Below are positions 1 to 8,989 of a DNA stretch of 64,000 bases, in pieces. Source of the DNA: Rhizobium sp. TH2 (GTDB lineage Bacteria; Pseudomonadota; Alphaproteobacteria; Rhizobiales; Rhizobiaceae); NCBI RefSeq assembly GCF_024707525.1, contig NZ_CP062231.1, positions 5,025,501 to 5,089,500 on the forward strand. Reading direction: 5' to 3'. The stretch's first letter is position 1. Every line of letters begins with the position of its first letter. The notes beneath the pieces were generated by a model, which was given only the letters and a program-made list of their open reading frames with translations, had not been told where the DNA came from and searched no databases. The translations under genes were made by a program, and so were the position numbers.

Positions 1-373
1 TCTTCTCGTCGAGTGAACCGCCATGCCGGCGGATCATGTCGACCGATGCCATCACCATGCCTGGTGTGCAGAAGCCGCATTGCAGGCCGTGATGTTCATG
101 AAACGCCGCCTGCACCGGATGCAGTTCGCCATCGCGCGCCAGACCTTCGATCGTGGTAAGTTCGGAGCCGCTCGCCTGGACCGCGAGGATCGTGCAGCTC
201 TTCACTGAGCGGCCATCCATATGAATCACGCAGGCGCCACACTGGGTGGTGTCGCAGCCGACATGCGTTCCAGTGAGATTGAGATTCTCGCGGATGAAAT
301 TCACCAGCAGCGTGCGATCATCGCAATCGCCGCTCAGCTTGCGGCCGTTGACCGTCATCGACACCTTCGTCAT
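1..373 (-). CDS. (2Fe-2S)-binding subunit of a xanthine/CO dehydrogenase-type molybdenum hydroxylase (partial)
   Basis: The minus-strand frame opens with ATG at 373 ([13 protein letters not shown]) and runs off the left edge after 124 codons, of the roughly 155-170 usual for the family. A plant-type ferredoxin cysteine set is visible ([13 protein letters not shown], then KSC), followed by the start of the second cluster domain ([10 protein letters not shown]). These small subunits pass electrons from a molybdopterin large subunit to FAD or another acceptor. The large subunit should lie just beyond the left edge, so the substrate (CO, purine, aldehyde, isoquinoline) cannot be told. The family call is secure; a coxS-type name would be a guess. 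Confidence 0.88.
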   Translation of the reverse strand, partial: MTKVSMTVNGRKLSGDCDDRTLLVNFIRENLNLTGTHVGCDTTQCGACVIHMDGRSVKSCTILAVQASGSELTTIEGLARDGELHPVQAAFHEHHGLQCGFCTPGMVMASVDMIRRHGGSLDEK

Positions 374-686
374 GCCTTTTCCTCCCTATTCCGTGCAATT
401 CCCGAAGCCTAAGCTGACTCCGATCCGGGGTTTTGCCAAGAAGAGTTACAAGCGACACCCCGCTTGGGGAGTTGAACTGGCGCATTCCTGAGACAGTCGT
501 TCCGAAGCCCGAGATTTGTCGCGCTGACATGCCGCAGGGTTGCTTGAAGCGCGCTTTCACATTTTAAACCTTTTTCATCCATAATTGGCACAACACGGCC
601 GCGAATCCCCGGCCCTGCCGCCTGCTGGCCTGCATTGCACGGCCACGACAGGATCCGGTGGTTCACACTAACGGAGTTGAAAATTG
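374..686. other. Intergenic region between divergent genes
   Basis: About 310 bases without a convincing gene, between the leftward iron-sulfur subunit and the rightward glycine-zipper lipoprotein. It must hold both promoters. A less GC-rich patch near 555-590 is the likeliest promoter area for the lipoprotein. I see no clear operator or RNA. The short frames that cross it lack Shine-Dalgarno support and recognisable protein features. Confidence 0.5.
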
Positions 687-992
687 ATGTTTAAAGCAGT
701 CGCAGTCATTCTGGCCGGGCTCACGCTTGCCGGCTGCACCCAGACCGAACGCGGCGCCACGCTAGGCGCGGCAACCGGTGCCGTGATCGGTGGCGTGCTC
801 GGCAACAATGTCCGCAGCGCGGCAATTGGTGCTGCCATCGGCGGCGTTCTCGGCGCGGTCGCCTCCCAGCCGGGCCAGTGCTATTACAAGGACGAATACG
901 GTCGCAAGTTCATCGACGATTGCCCGCCGGATTACGGTCCGGCCGTGGTACGCGTCCGTGCGCCCCGGACGAAGGTTGTCGTCCGGTACTGA
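687..992 (+). CDS. Small glycine-zipper lipoprotein
   Basis: The protein is 101 aa from ATG 687, about 10 bases after a GGAG. A TTG directly before it adds one residue and is less likely. It has a short hydrophobic signal peptide and a lipobox (LTLAGC), so it is predicted to be lipid-anchored at Cys 17 or so. Then come alternating Gly/Ala stretches (ATGAVIGGVLGNN, AIGAAIGGVLGAV) typical of the glycine-zipper SmpA/17-kDa-antigen-like outer membrane lipoproteins. The C-terminus has two Cys and a basic tail. It is monocistronic, with a terminator 28 bases after the stop. Its specific function is unknown; envelope maintenance is inferred from the family. Confidence 0.75.
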   Translation: MFKAVAVILAGLTLAGCTQTERGATLGAATGAVIGGVLGNNVRSAAIGAAIGGVLGAVASQPGQCYYKDEYGRKFIDDCPPDYGPAVVRVRAPRTKVVVRY

Positions 993-1019
993 TATCGGGA
1001 CCGAGAGCGAATTGTTACC

Positions 1020-1046
1020 AATCCCGGCGCTTGCGTCGGGATTTTT
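1020..1046 (+). terminator. Rho-independent terminator of the lipoprotein gene
   Basis: A 10-bp stem with one mismatch (AATCCCGGCG / CGTCGGGATT), a CTTG loop and a following T run, starting 28 bases after the lipoprotein stop. Confidence 0.8.
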
Positions 1047-1163
1047 GCGTCTGGGTGGGTCCCGCGATTTAAAGGAAATTAACGAAGCTTCTTTACACTT
1101 TGCCGGAAACACACGAGCAGACCACGCGAAATGCGGTCCTGCTGATAGCTGAGGGGACTTCAG

Positions 1164-1637
1164 TTGACCAACCCGAATTCAACGGCGATCTTCGAATCCG
1201 ATACGCTCGAAATCATCGCGTTTCGCCTCCACGACCAGGAATTCTGCGTCAAGACCACGACGATCCGCGAAATCCGCGGCTGGGCGCCGTCCACGCCCAT
1301 CCCGCACGCGCCGAAGGAAGTGATCGGCGTGATGAACTTGCGCGGCACCGTGATCCCGATCATCGACCTCGCCTACAAGCTCGGCATGCCGTCGACCGCC
1401 GCCAACGAGCGCAGCGCCATCGTCGTCACCGAAGTCAAGAACATGATCATCGGCATGCTGGTCGATCGCGTCTCCGACATCCTGACGATCAAGGGTTCCG
1501 AAGTGCAGCCGGCGCCGGAAATCACCACATCCTTCGACAAGGGCTATACGGACGGCATCATCGCCCGCGAAGGCGGCATGATCTGCTTCCTCAACCTCGC
1601 CAAGATGTTCCAGGACCAGGAAGCGCTGGCGGCCTGA
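1164..1637 (+). CDS. cheW: CheW-family chemotaxis coupling protein
   Basis: A 157-aa single-domain CheW protein. It would dock a chemoreceptor to the kinase CheA. The CheW fold covers about residues 14-150: an N-terminal strand IIAFRLHDQEFCV, the conserved GVMNLRGTVIPIIDL, then the second SH3-like lobe (GMLVDRVSDIL). The start is a TTG 8 bases after a GGGGA; no ATG is available before the fold begins. It is flanked by unrelated genes with no cheA, cheR, cheB or receptor nearby, so it is an orphan coupling protein serving receptors or a kinase encoded elsewhere. A strong terminator follows. Confidence 0.9.
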   Translation: MTNPNSTAIFESDTLEIIAFRLHDQEFCVKTTTIREIRGWAPSTPIPHAPKEVIGVMNLRGTVIPIIDLAYKLGMPSTAANERSAIVVTEVKNMIIGMLVDRVSDILTIKGSEVQPAPEITTSFDKGYTDGIIAREGGMICFLNLAKMFQDQEALAA

Positions 1638-1653
1638 TCCATCCGATTGAACG

Positions 1654-1691
1654 AAAAGCGCCGCGTCGGGAAATCCCGCGCGGCGCTTTTT
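1654..1691. terminator. Bidirectional terminator between cheW and the DUF4167 gene
   Basis: A perfect 12-bp stem (AAAAGCGCCGCG / CGCGGCGCTTTT) with a 13-base loop. T runs occur on both strands, so it can end cheW from the left and the DUF4167 gene from the right. Confidence 0.85.
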
Positions 1692-1704
1692 CTATGGGCC
1701 AAAT

Positions 1705-1727
1705 GGAAAGGCCGCCCTGAGGCGGCC
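1705..1727 (-). terminator. Second hairpin downstream of the DUF4167 gene
   Basis: A 7-bp GGCCGCC/GGCGGCC stem with a 4-base loop, followed on the minus strand by TTTCC. It lies 30 bases past the DUF4167 stop and before the bidirectional terminator. Confidence 0.55.
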
Positions 1728-1756
1728 ATCCGTTTTCACCAATGAACCAAGCCCAT

Positions 1757-2614
1757 TTACTCGGCCGGCTCTTCCACCGGCTCGACTGGTGCCTCGGTGG
1801 CCGGGGCCTCGCCACGCGGCTGGCGCGGGGTGCGGCGCGGACGGCCGGCATTGCTGCGGCGGCGGGTCCCGGTAGCGGGCTGTTCACCGGCCGCGGCTTC
1901 CTGCTCGATCTGCACTTCCGCCGGCGTTTCGTCGAACACCGGCTGCGGCGTCGACTGGTCGATGATCACCGGCTGTTCGGTGACGACCGGCTGGCGATTG
2001 CGGTTGTCGGACTGCCGATTGTTGTTCTCGGGCTGCCGGTCGCGACTGTCAGACTGACGGTCGCGATCGCGGTTATCCGACTGGCGGTCGCGATTGCGGT
2101 TGTCGTTCTGACGCTCACGATTGTCGGGCTGACGATTGTAGTTCCCGGACTCGGAAGGCTGCTGGCCCTCGTTGTTGTCGTCCTCGTCACGTTCGTCGCG
2201 ATCGTTCATTTCACCACGATCGTTCATCTCGCCGCGATCACCCTGATCACCTTGATCGCCCTGATCGCCGCGCTCACCGCTGTATTCGGGACGGTCGTCG
2301 CGCTGGTAACGCTCCTGGAACATCGCCTGAGCCGCCGCGATGATGCGGTTATAGTGCTCGGCATGCTGGAGGTAATTTTCCGCCATGACGCGGTCGCCGG
2401 AGCTTGTCGCGTCACGGGCCAGATTCATGTATTTTTCGGCGATATGCTGCGCGGTGCCGCGAATCTTCACGTCTGGACCGGAACTGTCATAAGTTCTGGT
2501 CAGCGGATTCTGCCCTTTGCGCTGATTATTGTTGTTACTGCTATTATTGTTACTGCTTCCGCCACCGCTGTTGTTACGGCCGCGGCCACGCTGCTTCTGT
2601 TGTCCAGGCCTCAT
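1757..2614 (-). CDS. DUF4167 domain protein with charged low-complexity tail
   Basis: The protein is 285 aa from ATG 2614 (MRPGQQKQRGRGR, the usual opening of the family; a TTG at 2617 is in frame but less likely). The N-terminus is basic and Gly/Asn-rich. The conserved DUF4167 helical region spans about residues 35-110 (RTYDSSGPDVKIRGT, IAEKYMNLARDA, YLQHAEHYNRII). The remaining half is disordered: tandem DQG, NDRGEM and DNRDRDRQSD-type units, then an acidic Pro-rich end. The family is restricted to Alphaproteobacteria. The basic N-terminus and polar repeats suggest nucleic-acid binding, but the function is not established. Placement downstream of prmC is conserved in rhizobia. Confidence 0.85.
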   Translation of the reverse strand: MRPGQQKQRGRGRNNSGGGSSNNNSSNNNNQRKGQNPLTRTYDSSGPDVKIRGTAQHIAEKYMNLARDATSSGDRVMAENYLQHAEHYNRIIAAAQAMFQERYQRDDRPEYSGERGDQGDQGDQGDRGEMNDRGEMNDRDERDEDDNNEGQQPSESGNYNRQPDNRERQNDNRNRDRQSDNRDRDRQSDSRDRQPENNNRQSDNRNRQPVVTEQPVIIDQSTPQPVFDETPAEVQIEQEAAAGEQPATGTRRRSNAGRPRRTPRQPRGEAPATEAPVEPVEEPAE

Positions 2615-2854
2615 CAATCATTCACCCGAGAATTTCCGGCTCTCATTCGCGGCCCCCGGACACAAACCCGCTCGAAGTTCTGGCAAGCCAGAACCCGGCA
2701 AGCATGTCACCGGACACCGCTGATCCCGGAATCTAATCCTAAAATCCAGAGTCCCGCACCAGGACCGTTTAAAACCGGCAATTTGTTTTGAGATCTCCCA
2801 AAGCCCGGCAATCCGTCATAGAATTCTTAATTCTGGGAATGCCGCCCGGTGCTT

Positions 2855-2898
2855 GGCTTGGAACCTAGACCGCTTCGTCCGTGATTCCAAGCCCTTTT
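2855..2898 (+). terminator. Terminator-like hairpin in the gap between DUF4167 and prmC
   Basis: A 9-bp perfect stem (GGCTTGGAA / TTCCAAGCC) with a 21-base loop, followed on the plus strand by CTTTT. Both flanking genes are on the minus strand, so a plus-strand terminator is unexpected; it may act on the prmC transcript with weak U support, or end a small plus-strand RNA. The rest of 2615-2940 shows no gene; the 2618-2700 part should hold the DUF4167 promoter. Confidence 0.4.
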
Positions 2899-2940
2899 AT
2901 CGCTGTGACACGAGAAAATAGCTTCTTTTGGGCGAAACTG

Positions 2941-3795
2941 TCAGTTTTTTGCACTGAAGGCCTGCACCCGGTCGTTCCCGGCATAGTCCTTCACTGCCTT
3001 GAGGCGCAAAAAGCCCTCATTCTCAAAGACTTTGCCAACGTCTTCACGCTGGTCGAAGCCGGTTTCCACAGCAATGATCCCGCCGGCATTGAGAAATGGC
3101 CGGGCGCCGGCCGCGATATCGCGATAGGCATCCAGCCCATCCTCGCCACCATCGAGCGCCAGAAGCGGATCATGCTCACGCACCATCCTGTCCAGCGTCG
3201 GGATCACGCTCGACCTGATGTAGGGAGGATTGGAGACGATTACATCATAGCGACCTGAAATATTGCCGAACCAGCGGCTCTCGATCGCGGTGAACCGGGC
3301 CGCGAGGCCATTGATCGCTGCGTTTTCGCAAGCGGTCGCCAGGGCGTCGGCGGAGAGATCGGCACCGGTGCCGACGGCATTGGGCAATTCCGCCAGCAGC
3401 GCCAGGCAGATCGCGCCGGTGCCGGTTCCGAGATCGAGAATCTGGAGGGGCTGTTGCCGCTTGTGCTTCACCAGATCCAGCACCGTCTCGACGAGGATCT
3501 CGGTGTCGGGACGCGGCTCCAGCGTGCCCTTGGAAAGCTTCAGTTCGAGCCCATAGAACGGTCGGCTTCCGAGAATCCGGTAGGGTGGCTCGCCGCGTGT
3601 GCGACGGCCCACCGCTTCGTGGATACGGGCCTCGTCCTCCAGCGCCAGGTGTTCCTCGCCCCGCGTGATGAAATCGCTGCGCTCGAGCCTCAGCAATCCG
3701 CCAACGATGATACGCGCCTCCGCCATCGGATCCTCCGAACCCGCCACCAGGAAGCAGTTGCGGATATGCGCCATCATCTCGTTGAGGGTCGTCAT
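2941..3795 (-). CDS. prmC: Peptide chain release factor N5-glutamine methyltransferase
   Basis: This 284-aa protein is the normal PrmC/HemK length. PrmC methylates the Gln of the GGQ motif in release factors 1 and 2, using S-adenosylmethionine. An N-terminal helical domain (about 1-80) precedes a Rossmann methyltransferase domain with the SAM loop DLGTGTG (121-127) and the catalytic NPPY motif (189-192, SNPPYIRSS). Its ATG overlaps the prfA stop by 4 bases, so it is translationally coupled to its own substrate, the usual arrangement. Confidence 0.95.
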   Translation of the reverse strand: MTTLNEMMAHIRNCFLVAGSEDPMAEARIIVGGLLRLERSDFITRGEEHLALEDEARIHEAVGRRTRGEPPYRILGSRPFYGLELKLSKGTLEPRPDTEILVETVLDLVKHKRQQPLQILDLGTGTGAICLALLAELPNAVGTGADLSADALATACENAAINGLAARFTAIESRWFGNISGRYDVIVSNPPYIRSSVIPTLDRMVREHDPLLALDGGEDGLDAYRDIAAGARPFLNAGGIIAVETGFDQREDVGKVFENEGFLRLKAVKDYAGNDRVQAFSAKN

Positions 3796-4874
3796 CCCTC
3801 GACCTGTCCCAGCCTTGCCAGTTCGGATGCCTGGTAATCCGCGATCAGTGCATCCACTACCTCGTCGATCTCGCCGGTGATGATGCGGTCGAGCGAATAG
3901 AGCGTGAGGTTGATACGGTGGTCGGTCAGCCGCCCCTGCGGGAAATTATAGGTCCTGATACGCTCCGAACGATCGCCGGAACCGACCTGCGACTTGCGGT
4001 CGGCGGAACGCGCGCTATCGAGCTTCTGGCGTTCCATGTCGAACAGCCGCGAGCGCAGGACCTGCATCGCCTTGGCGCGATTCTGGTGCTGTGACTTCTC
4101 GGAACTGGTCACCACGACGCCGGTGGGCAGATGGGTGATGCGGACGGCGGAATCGGTGGTGTTGACGTGCTGGCCACCCGCGCCGGAAGACCGCATCGTG
4201 TCGATCCGGATATCCTCCGCCTTGATCTCGATGTCGATATCCTCGGCCTGCGGCAGCACTGCCACGGTCGCCGCCGACGTATGGATACGGCCCTGGGATT
4301 CAGTGGCCGGCACGCGCTGCACGCGATGTACGCCGGATTCGAATTTCAGCTTCGAGAACACACCGCGCCCGGAAACCTCTGCAATGATTTCCTTGTAGCC
4401 GCCGGCCTCGCCTTCGCTCTCGGAGACGACCTCGACCTTCCAACCATGATTGGACGCATAGCGTTCATACATGCGGAAAAGATCGCCGGCAAAGAGTGCC
4501 GCCTCGTTGCCGCCGGTGCCGGCGCGGATCTCCAGGATGGCGCTTCGCTCGTCGGCCGCATCCTTGGGCAGCAGCGCGATCAAGAGATCCTTCTCCAAGC
4601 CCTCGATTCGTTCCTCGATCTCGGGCAGTTCCAGGCTCGCGAGTTCGCGCATCTCCCTGTCGGTGCCGGAATCGGCGAGCAGGCTGCGCAAGCCGGCGAG
4701 TTCCTCGACAGCCTTCATGTAGCTCGAAATCTTGGCGACGACCGGCTGCAGCTCCGCATATTCGCCGGCCAGCTTGACATAGATGTCTGCCGCCGGACCA
4801 GCCGACATGCGCGCTTCGACTTCCGCGAAACGGCGCTCAAGCTCCTGCATTTTTTCGAGGGGAAGCTGTGCCAC
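3792..4874 (-). CDS. prfA: Peptide chain release factor 1
   Basis: RF1 reads UAA and UAG stop codons on the ribosome and triggers peptide release. The length of 360 aa is standard. The universal GGQ motif is at 233-235 ([12 protein letters not shown]), and the RF1-type stop-codon tripeptide PAT is at 189-191, which separates it from RF2 (SPF). An N-terminal coiled-coil domain comes first. It sits 12 bases downstream of ptsP and overlaps prmC by 4 bases, forming a tight ptsP-prfA-prmC run. Confidence 0.97.
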   Translation of the reverse strand: MAQLPLEKMQELERRFAEVEARMSAGPAADIYVKLAGEYAELQPVVAKISSYMKAVEELAGLRSLLADSGTDREMRELASLELPEIEERIEGLEKDLLIALLPKDAADERSAILEIRAGTGGNEAALFAGDLFRMYERYASNHGWKVEVVSESEGEAGGYKEIIAEVSGRGVFSKLKFESGVHRVQRVPATESQGRIHTSAATVAVLPQAEDIDIEIKAEDIRIDTMRSSGAGGQHVNTTDSAVRITHLPTGVVVTSSEKSQHQNRAKAMQVLRSRLFDMERQKLDSARSADRKSQVGSGDRSERIRTYNFPQGRLTDHRINLTLYSLDRIITGEIDEVVDALIADYQASELARLGQVEG

Positions 4875-4886
4875 GGATGTCTCTTG

Positions 4887-7157
4887 CTAAAGCGGGATGT
4901 TGTTGGTCTCGGCGAAACGCTTGAGCATTTCGCGCATCGGCACGCCGGGCGCGGTGCTGTCGAGCGCCTCGTCCATCATGGTGGCGAGCGCCGTCGCATC
5001 CAGACCGAGCAGCATGGCCTTGACCGGACCGATCGAGGCCGGCGACATGGAGACGGAGCGGAAGCCCAGTCCGAGAAGCGCCATCGCCGACAGCGGCTTG
5101 CCCGCCATCTCACCGCACAGCGTCACCGGCGTGTTGTTGCGCTTTCCGGCGCGCACTATATCGCGCAGCAGCCTGAGGAACGGCCGGCCGAGAATGTCGA
5201 ACCGCTCGGCAACCCGCGCATTGCCGCGATCGACAGCCATTGTGAACTGGAAGAGGTCGTTCGATCCAACGGACACGAAGTCTGCTTCCATCATCAGCTC
5301 GTCGAGCTGCCACAGCAGCGACGGCACTTCCAGCATCGCGCCATATTGCAGCCGCTTGGGCAGAGGATGGCCGAATTTCGAGAGGTGCTGAACTTCCTTC
5401 TGGAGCAGCGCCCGCGCCAGCCGAAGCTCCTCGACCTCCGTCACCATCGGGATCATGACGCGCAGGTCCGCCCCGGCGGCGGCCTTGAGAAGCGCCCTGA
5501 GTTGGGTGCGGATCAGCCCCGGCCGATCGAGCGCCAGCCGGATCGCACGCCAGCCGAGCGCCGGGTTCTCTTCCTTGATTGCCTGGAAATAGGGCACCAC
5601 TTTGTCGGACCCGATATCGAGCGTCCGGAACGTCACCGGCCGGCCGGCGGCCTGCTTGATGACGCTGCGATAGAAGGCTTCCTGTTCCTCGCCTTTCGGC
5701 ATGGTCGAGGCGATCATGAATTGCAGCTCGGTGCGGAACAGGCCGATACCCTCGGCACCTGCCTCCGTGAGCTGCGGCAGGTCGACCAGCAGGCCGGCAT
5801 TCATGTTGAGGCTGATGCGCTGTCCGTCGCGCGTCACGGGCTCGACCGAGCGGAGCGCGCGGAACTGTTCCTGGCGGCGGGCTCGGAAACGCGCTTTTTC
5901 CTCATAGGCCCGCTGCACGTCCTGCGCAGGCCGCAGATGCACTTTGCCGTCCTCGCCATCGATGACGATAGCGTCGCCTTTTTCGGTGAGAGCCGCGACT
6001 CCCTCGGCGTTGCCGACGACAGGAATGCCCATGGCGCGGGCGACGATCACCACATGGCTGGTGACGGCGCCCTCTTCCAGTACCAGGCCGCGAAGGTTGG
6101 CGCGCGGATAATCGAGCAGTTCGGCGGCACCCATCGCTCGTGCGATGACGATCGCATCGTTGGGGAACGCATCCGCCGCCGCATGCGCGCCGAAGCCAGC
6201 AAGCTGCCTGAGCAGCCGGTTGGCGAGGTCGTCGAAATCATGCATCCGCTCGCGGAGATAGGGGTCGGTCAGCCGCATCATCCGGGCGCGCGTCTCGCTC
6301 TGCACCCGCTCGACGGCGGCTTCCGCCGTCAGGCCGTTGCGGATCGCCTCTTCGAGCTTGCGGACCCAGCCCCGGTCATGGGCGAACATCCGGTAGGCTT
6401 CGAGCACCGCGCGGTGCTCGCCCTCCATCGACACTTCGCGGCGCGACAGCATGTCGTCGAGCTGGATGCGCAGCGACCCGAGCGCCTCCGACAGCCTGCT
6501 GATCTCAAGATCGACGTCATCGTTCAGCAGGTTGGTGACGACCACGCGCGGATCGTGCAGCACGACATAGCCGAGCCCGATGCCGTCGGCATAGGACTCG
6601 CCATCGACCGTGATCGGGCGCGTGAGGTCGAGTTCCTGACCGGGTTTGGTGAGCTTCTTGAGATCGCCGCTCGCAACCATTTCAGCGAGCACCATGGAGA
6701 CGGTCTCAAGCGCCTCGACCTCATCGTCGGAATAATGGCGCTGGGCGCGGTTCTGCACGACGAGAACGCCGAGCGAGCGGCCGGCGCGCAGGATCGGCAC
6801 GCCGAGGAATGAATGGAAGAGTTCTTCACCCGTCTCCGGCAGGTAGGCGAAGGCCGGATGGCTTTGCGCGTCAGAGAGATTGAGCGGCTGAGCCGATGCG
6901 GCGATCGTACCGACGAGGCCTTCGCCCATCTTCAACTGGGCAAGGTGGACCGATTCCTTGTTCAGGCCTTCGGTGGCGTAGAGTTCGAGAACGCCATCGG
7001 CGCGCAGCACATAGACCGAGCAGACCTCGGCTACCATGTTGCGGGCGATCTGCATCACGATGCGGTCGAGGCGGTCCTGCGGCTCGAGCGGCTCGGCCGT
7101 GAGTTCCCTCAGCCGCCGAAGCAGAATTCGCGGACCGGCTGCTAGGTCTCTGATCAC
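4887..7157 (-). CDS. ptsP: Nitrogen-PTS enzyme I (phosphoenolpyruvate-protein phosphotransferase)
   Basis: A 756-aa protein with an N-terminal GAF sensor domain (about 20-165) fused to a full PTS enzyme I. The phosphorylated His is in EEGAVTSHVVI (His368), followed by the PEP-binding TIM barrel with LFRTELQFM and the C-terminal CGEMAGKP motif. EI-Ntr takes phosphate from PEP and hands it to NPr and EIIA-Ntr, a regulatory rather than sugar-transport chain that responds to nitrogen status; in the family the GAF domain binds glutamine. The gene lies 92 bases after lysC and immediately before prfA. Confidence 0.96.
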   Translation of the reverse strand: MIRDLAAGPRILLRRLRELTAEPLEPQDRLDRIVMQIARNMVAEVCSVYVLRADGVLELYATEGLNKESVHLAQLKMGEGLVGTIAASAQPLNLSDAQSHPAFAYLPETGEELFHSFLGVPILRAGRSLGVLVVQNRAQRHYSDDEVEALETVSMVLAEMVASGDLKKLTKPGQELDLTRPITVDGESYADGIGLGYVVLHDPRVVVTNLLNDDVDLEISRLSEALGSLRIQLDDMLSRREVSMEGEHRAVLEAYRMFAHDRGWVRKLEEAIRNGLTAEAAVERVQSETRARMMRLTDPYLRERMHDFDDLANRLLRQLAGFGAHAAADAFPNDAIVIARAMGAAELLDYPRANLRGLVLEEGAVTSHVVIVARAMGIPVVGNAEGVAALTEKGDAIVIDGEDGKVHLRPAQDVQRAYEEKARFRARRQEQFRALRSVEPVTRDGQRISLNMNAGLLVDLPQLTEAGAEGIGLFRTELQFMIASTMPKGEEQEAFYRSVIKQAAGRPVTFRTLDIGSDKVVPYFQAIKEENPALGWRAIRLALDRPGLIRTQLRALLKAAAGADLRVMIPMVTEVEELRLARALLQKEVQHLSKFGHPLPKRLQYGAMLEVPSLLWQLDELMMEADFVSVGSNDLFQFTMAVDRGNARVAERFDILGRPFLRLLRDIVRAGKRNNTPVTLCGEMAGKPLSAMALLGLGFRSVSMSPASIGPVKAMLLGLDATALATMMDEALDSTAPGVPMREMLKRFAETNNIPL

Positions 7158-7249
7158 CTGGGCGCTCTCCTGCTCTCGAGTTCAAGGGAAGAGAGCCGGC
7201 ACCACAGATCGAATCACATCACCTGATCGCCGAGCCCTCCTGGCTATAC

Positions 7250-8524
7250 TTATTTCTTATCCAGTCCGTAGGCGGAATGCAAAGTGCGAACCGCCAGTTC
7301 TCCATAGGCACCGTCGATCAAGATTGAAATCTTGATTTCAGAAGTCGTGATCGCCTTGATGTTGATACCCTTGGAGGCGAGAGCCGAGAACGCCTGCGCC
7401 GCGACGCCCGCATGGCTGCGCATGCCGATGCCGATGACCGAGACCTTGACGAGGCCGGACTCGCTCTGGATCACGTCGAAGCCGACCTTGTCCTTCTCCT
7501 TGTCGAGAACGGCCAGCGCCTTGTCGAGATCGCCGGTCGGGACGGTGAAGGTCATGTCGGTGCGCGAGCCATCTTCGGAGATGTTCTGCACGATCATGTC
7601 GACATTGATGTGATTTTCGGCGAGCGGACCGAAGATGGCGGCGGATACGCCCGGCCGGTCGGCGACGCGACGCAGCGAGATCTGGGCTTCATCCTTGGCA
7701 TATGCGATGCCGGTTACGACTTCCTGTTCCAAGACTTCTTCCTCATCACAAATCAGCGTTCCGGGCGGGTTCAACAGGTCGCCCATGCCGGGCGCGTCGG
7801 GATCCTCGAAGGACGAGCGCACGAAGGTGCGGACCTTGAACACCATGGCGAGTTCGACCGAACGGACCTGCAGCACCTTGGAGCCGAGGGACGCCATTTC
7901 GAGCATTTCCTCGAAAGCAATCTTCTTGAGTCGACGTGCCTTGGGCTCGATGCGCGGGTCGGTGGTGTATACGCCATCGACATCGGTATAGATATCGCAA
8001 CGATCGGCCTTCAACGCGGCGGCAAGCGCGACCGCGGACGTATCCGACCCACCACGTCCGAGCGTGGCGATGCGATTGTCCGGCCCGAGCCCCTGGAAGC
8101 CGGCAACGACAGCCACCTGCCCCTCGCCCATGCGGCGGACGATCTCGGCACCCTCGATCTCCATGATGCGGGCGGCGCCATGGGTGCTGTCGGTGTGGAT
8201 CGGAATCTGCCAGCCCTGCCAGGACCGGGCATTGATGCCCATCGACTGCAGCGCGATAGCCAAGAGGCCCGAGGTCACCTGTTCGCCAGAGGCGACGATC
8301 GCGTCATATTCGCGCGAATCATAGAAAGGCGTATTGACGCCGGTGGCCTTCGACATGCCCTGCACCCAGCCGACCAGCTCATTGGTCTTGCCCGACATGG
8401 CGGATACGACGACGGCCACTTCATGGCCAAGCTCGACCTCGCGTTTGACATGGCGGGCAACGTTATGAATGCGGTCGAGATCCGCGACGGAGGTCCCGCC
8501 GAACTTCATTACGATACGTGCCAT
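7250..8524 (-). CDS. lysC: Aspartate kinase
   Basis: Phosphorylates aspartate at the head of the lysine, threonine, methionine and diaminopimelate pathway. I place the start at ATG 8524 (MARIVMKFGGTS), giving 424 aa; the frame is open further upstream to 8593 but that leader is not conserved in the family. The kinase motif KFGGTS is at residues 7-12, and the substrate loop GRGGSDTSA follows. Two C-terminal ACT domains (about 265-424) are expected to give feedback control by lysine and/or threonine. With lysA at 12.5 kb the window carries the first and last steps of lysine synthesis. Confidence 0.95.
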   Translation of the reverse strand: MARIVMKFGGTSVADLDRIHNVARHVKREVELGHEVAVVVSAMSGKTNELVGWVQGMSKATGVNTPFYDSREYDAIVASGEQVTSGLLAIALQSMGINARSWQGWQIPIHTDSTHGAARIMEIEGAEIVRRMGEGQVAVVAGFQGLGPDNRIATLGRGGSDTSAVALAAALKADRCDIYTDVDGVYTTDPRIEPKARRLKKIAFEEMLEMASLGSKVLQVRSVELAMVFKVRTFVRSSFEDPDAPGMGDLLNPPGTLICDEEEVLEQEVVTGIAYAKDEAQISLRRVADRPGVSAAIFGPLAENHINVDMIVQNISEDGSRTDMTFTVPTGDLDKALAVLDKEKDKVGFDVIQSESGLVKVSVIGIGMRSHAGVAAQAFSALASKGINIKAITTSEIKISILIDGAYGELAVRTLHSAYGLDKK

Positions 8525-8677
8525 GCCCTGATGCTTCCGGTCCCTGACGCGGCCCCCCTCGGGCACCGCGCTTAAAGCCTCTTTCCCACGCATTCGTCGC
8601 GGGAATTTGGCGGTCTCTTATCGGAAGAAGAATGGAGATTCAATGGGTCCGGATAGGCGAAGTGCCGCGACCGCGAC

Positions 8678-8977
8678 TCAAGCCCTGAGTGACGCCGAAA
8701 GCCTGCGGGTCAGGCAGCGCAGGATTTCCTCGGGGCAATTGGGGTCCTCGACGAAGAACCAGAATTCGCCGAACGGATTGTTGATCGAAAACCGCCAGCC
8801 AAGACACTGGAACGACATCCACCATTGGAAGCCGCCCTGCGTCATGTCGCAGACCCGGATGCCGGGAATGCTTTCGAGATGGGTGCGTAGCGTATTCGAC
8901 GAGCAGGATTCCGGCAGCGACAGGAAGTGACGCGAGCCGTCCTTCATCAGCGTTGTTGTGATCTGGGCATTGAGCAT
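8678..8977 (-). CDS. Small conserved protein of unknown function
   Basis: A 99-aa protein from ATG 8977 (MLNAQITTTLMKDGSRHF); a GTG directly before adds one residue. It is rich in aromatic residues (GGFQWWMSFQCLGWRF, GEFWFFVEDP) and has four Cys that might bind metal or form disulfides, but no named domain and no signal peptide. It ends 153 bases before the lysC start and begins 12 bases after the end of the exported protein gene on the same strand, so those two may be co-transcribed. I do not recognise the family. Confidence 0.6.
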   Translation of the reverse strand: MLNAQITTTLMKDGSRHFLSLPESCSSNTLRTHLESIPGIRVCDMTQGGFQWWMSFQCLGWRFSINNPFGEFWFFVEDPNCPEEILRCLTRRLSASLRA

Positions 8978-8989
8978 CACGCGAGACCC

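Noticed and set aside
1068..1086. TTAA pair resembling a CtrA site upstream of cheW
   Set aside because: The half-sites are 6 rather than 7 bases apart and lie near the lipoprotein terminator; the match is too weak to call.
1742..2791. 349-codon hydrophobic open frame that looks like a membrane protein
   Set aside because: It is the reverse strand of the repetitive DUF4167 tail; Asn, Arg and Asp codons read backwards give Val, Leu and Ala, imitating transmembrane helices.
4131..6812. 893-codon open frame on the plus strand
   Set aside because: It lies antisense to prfA and ptsP, whose motifs are unmistakable. Its translation is rich in Arg, His and Gln and matches nothing; it results from GC-rich codon use on the other strand.
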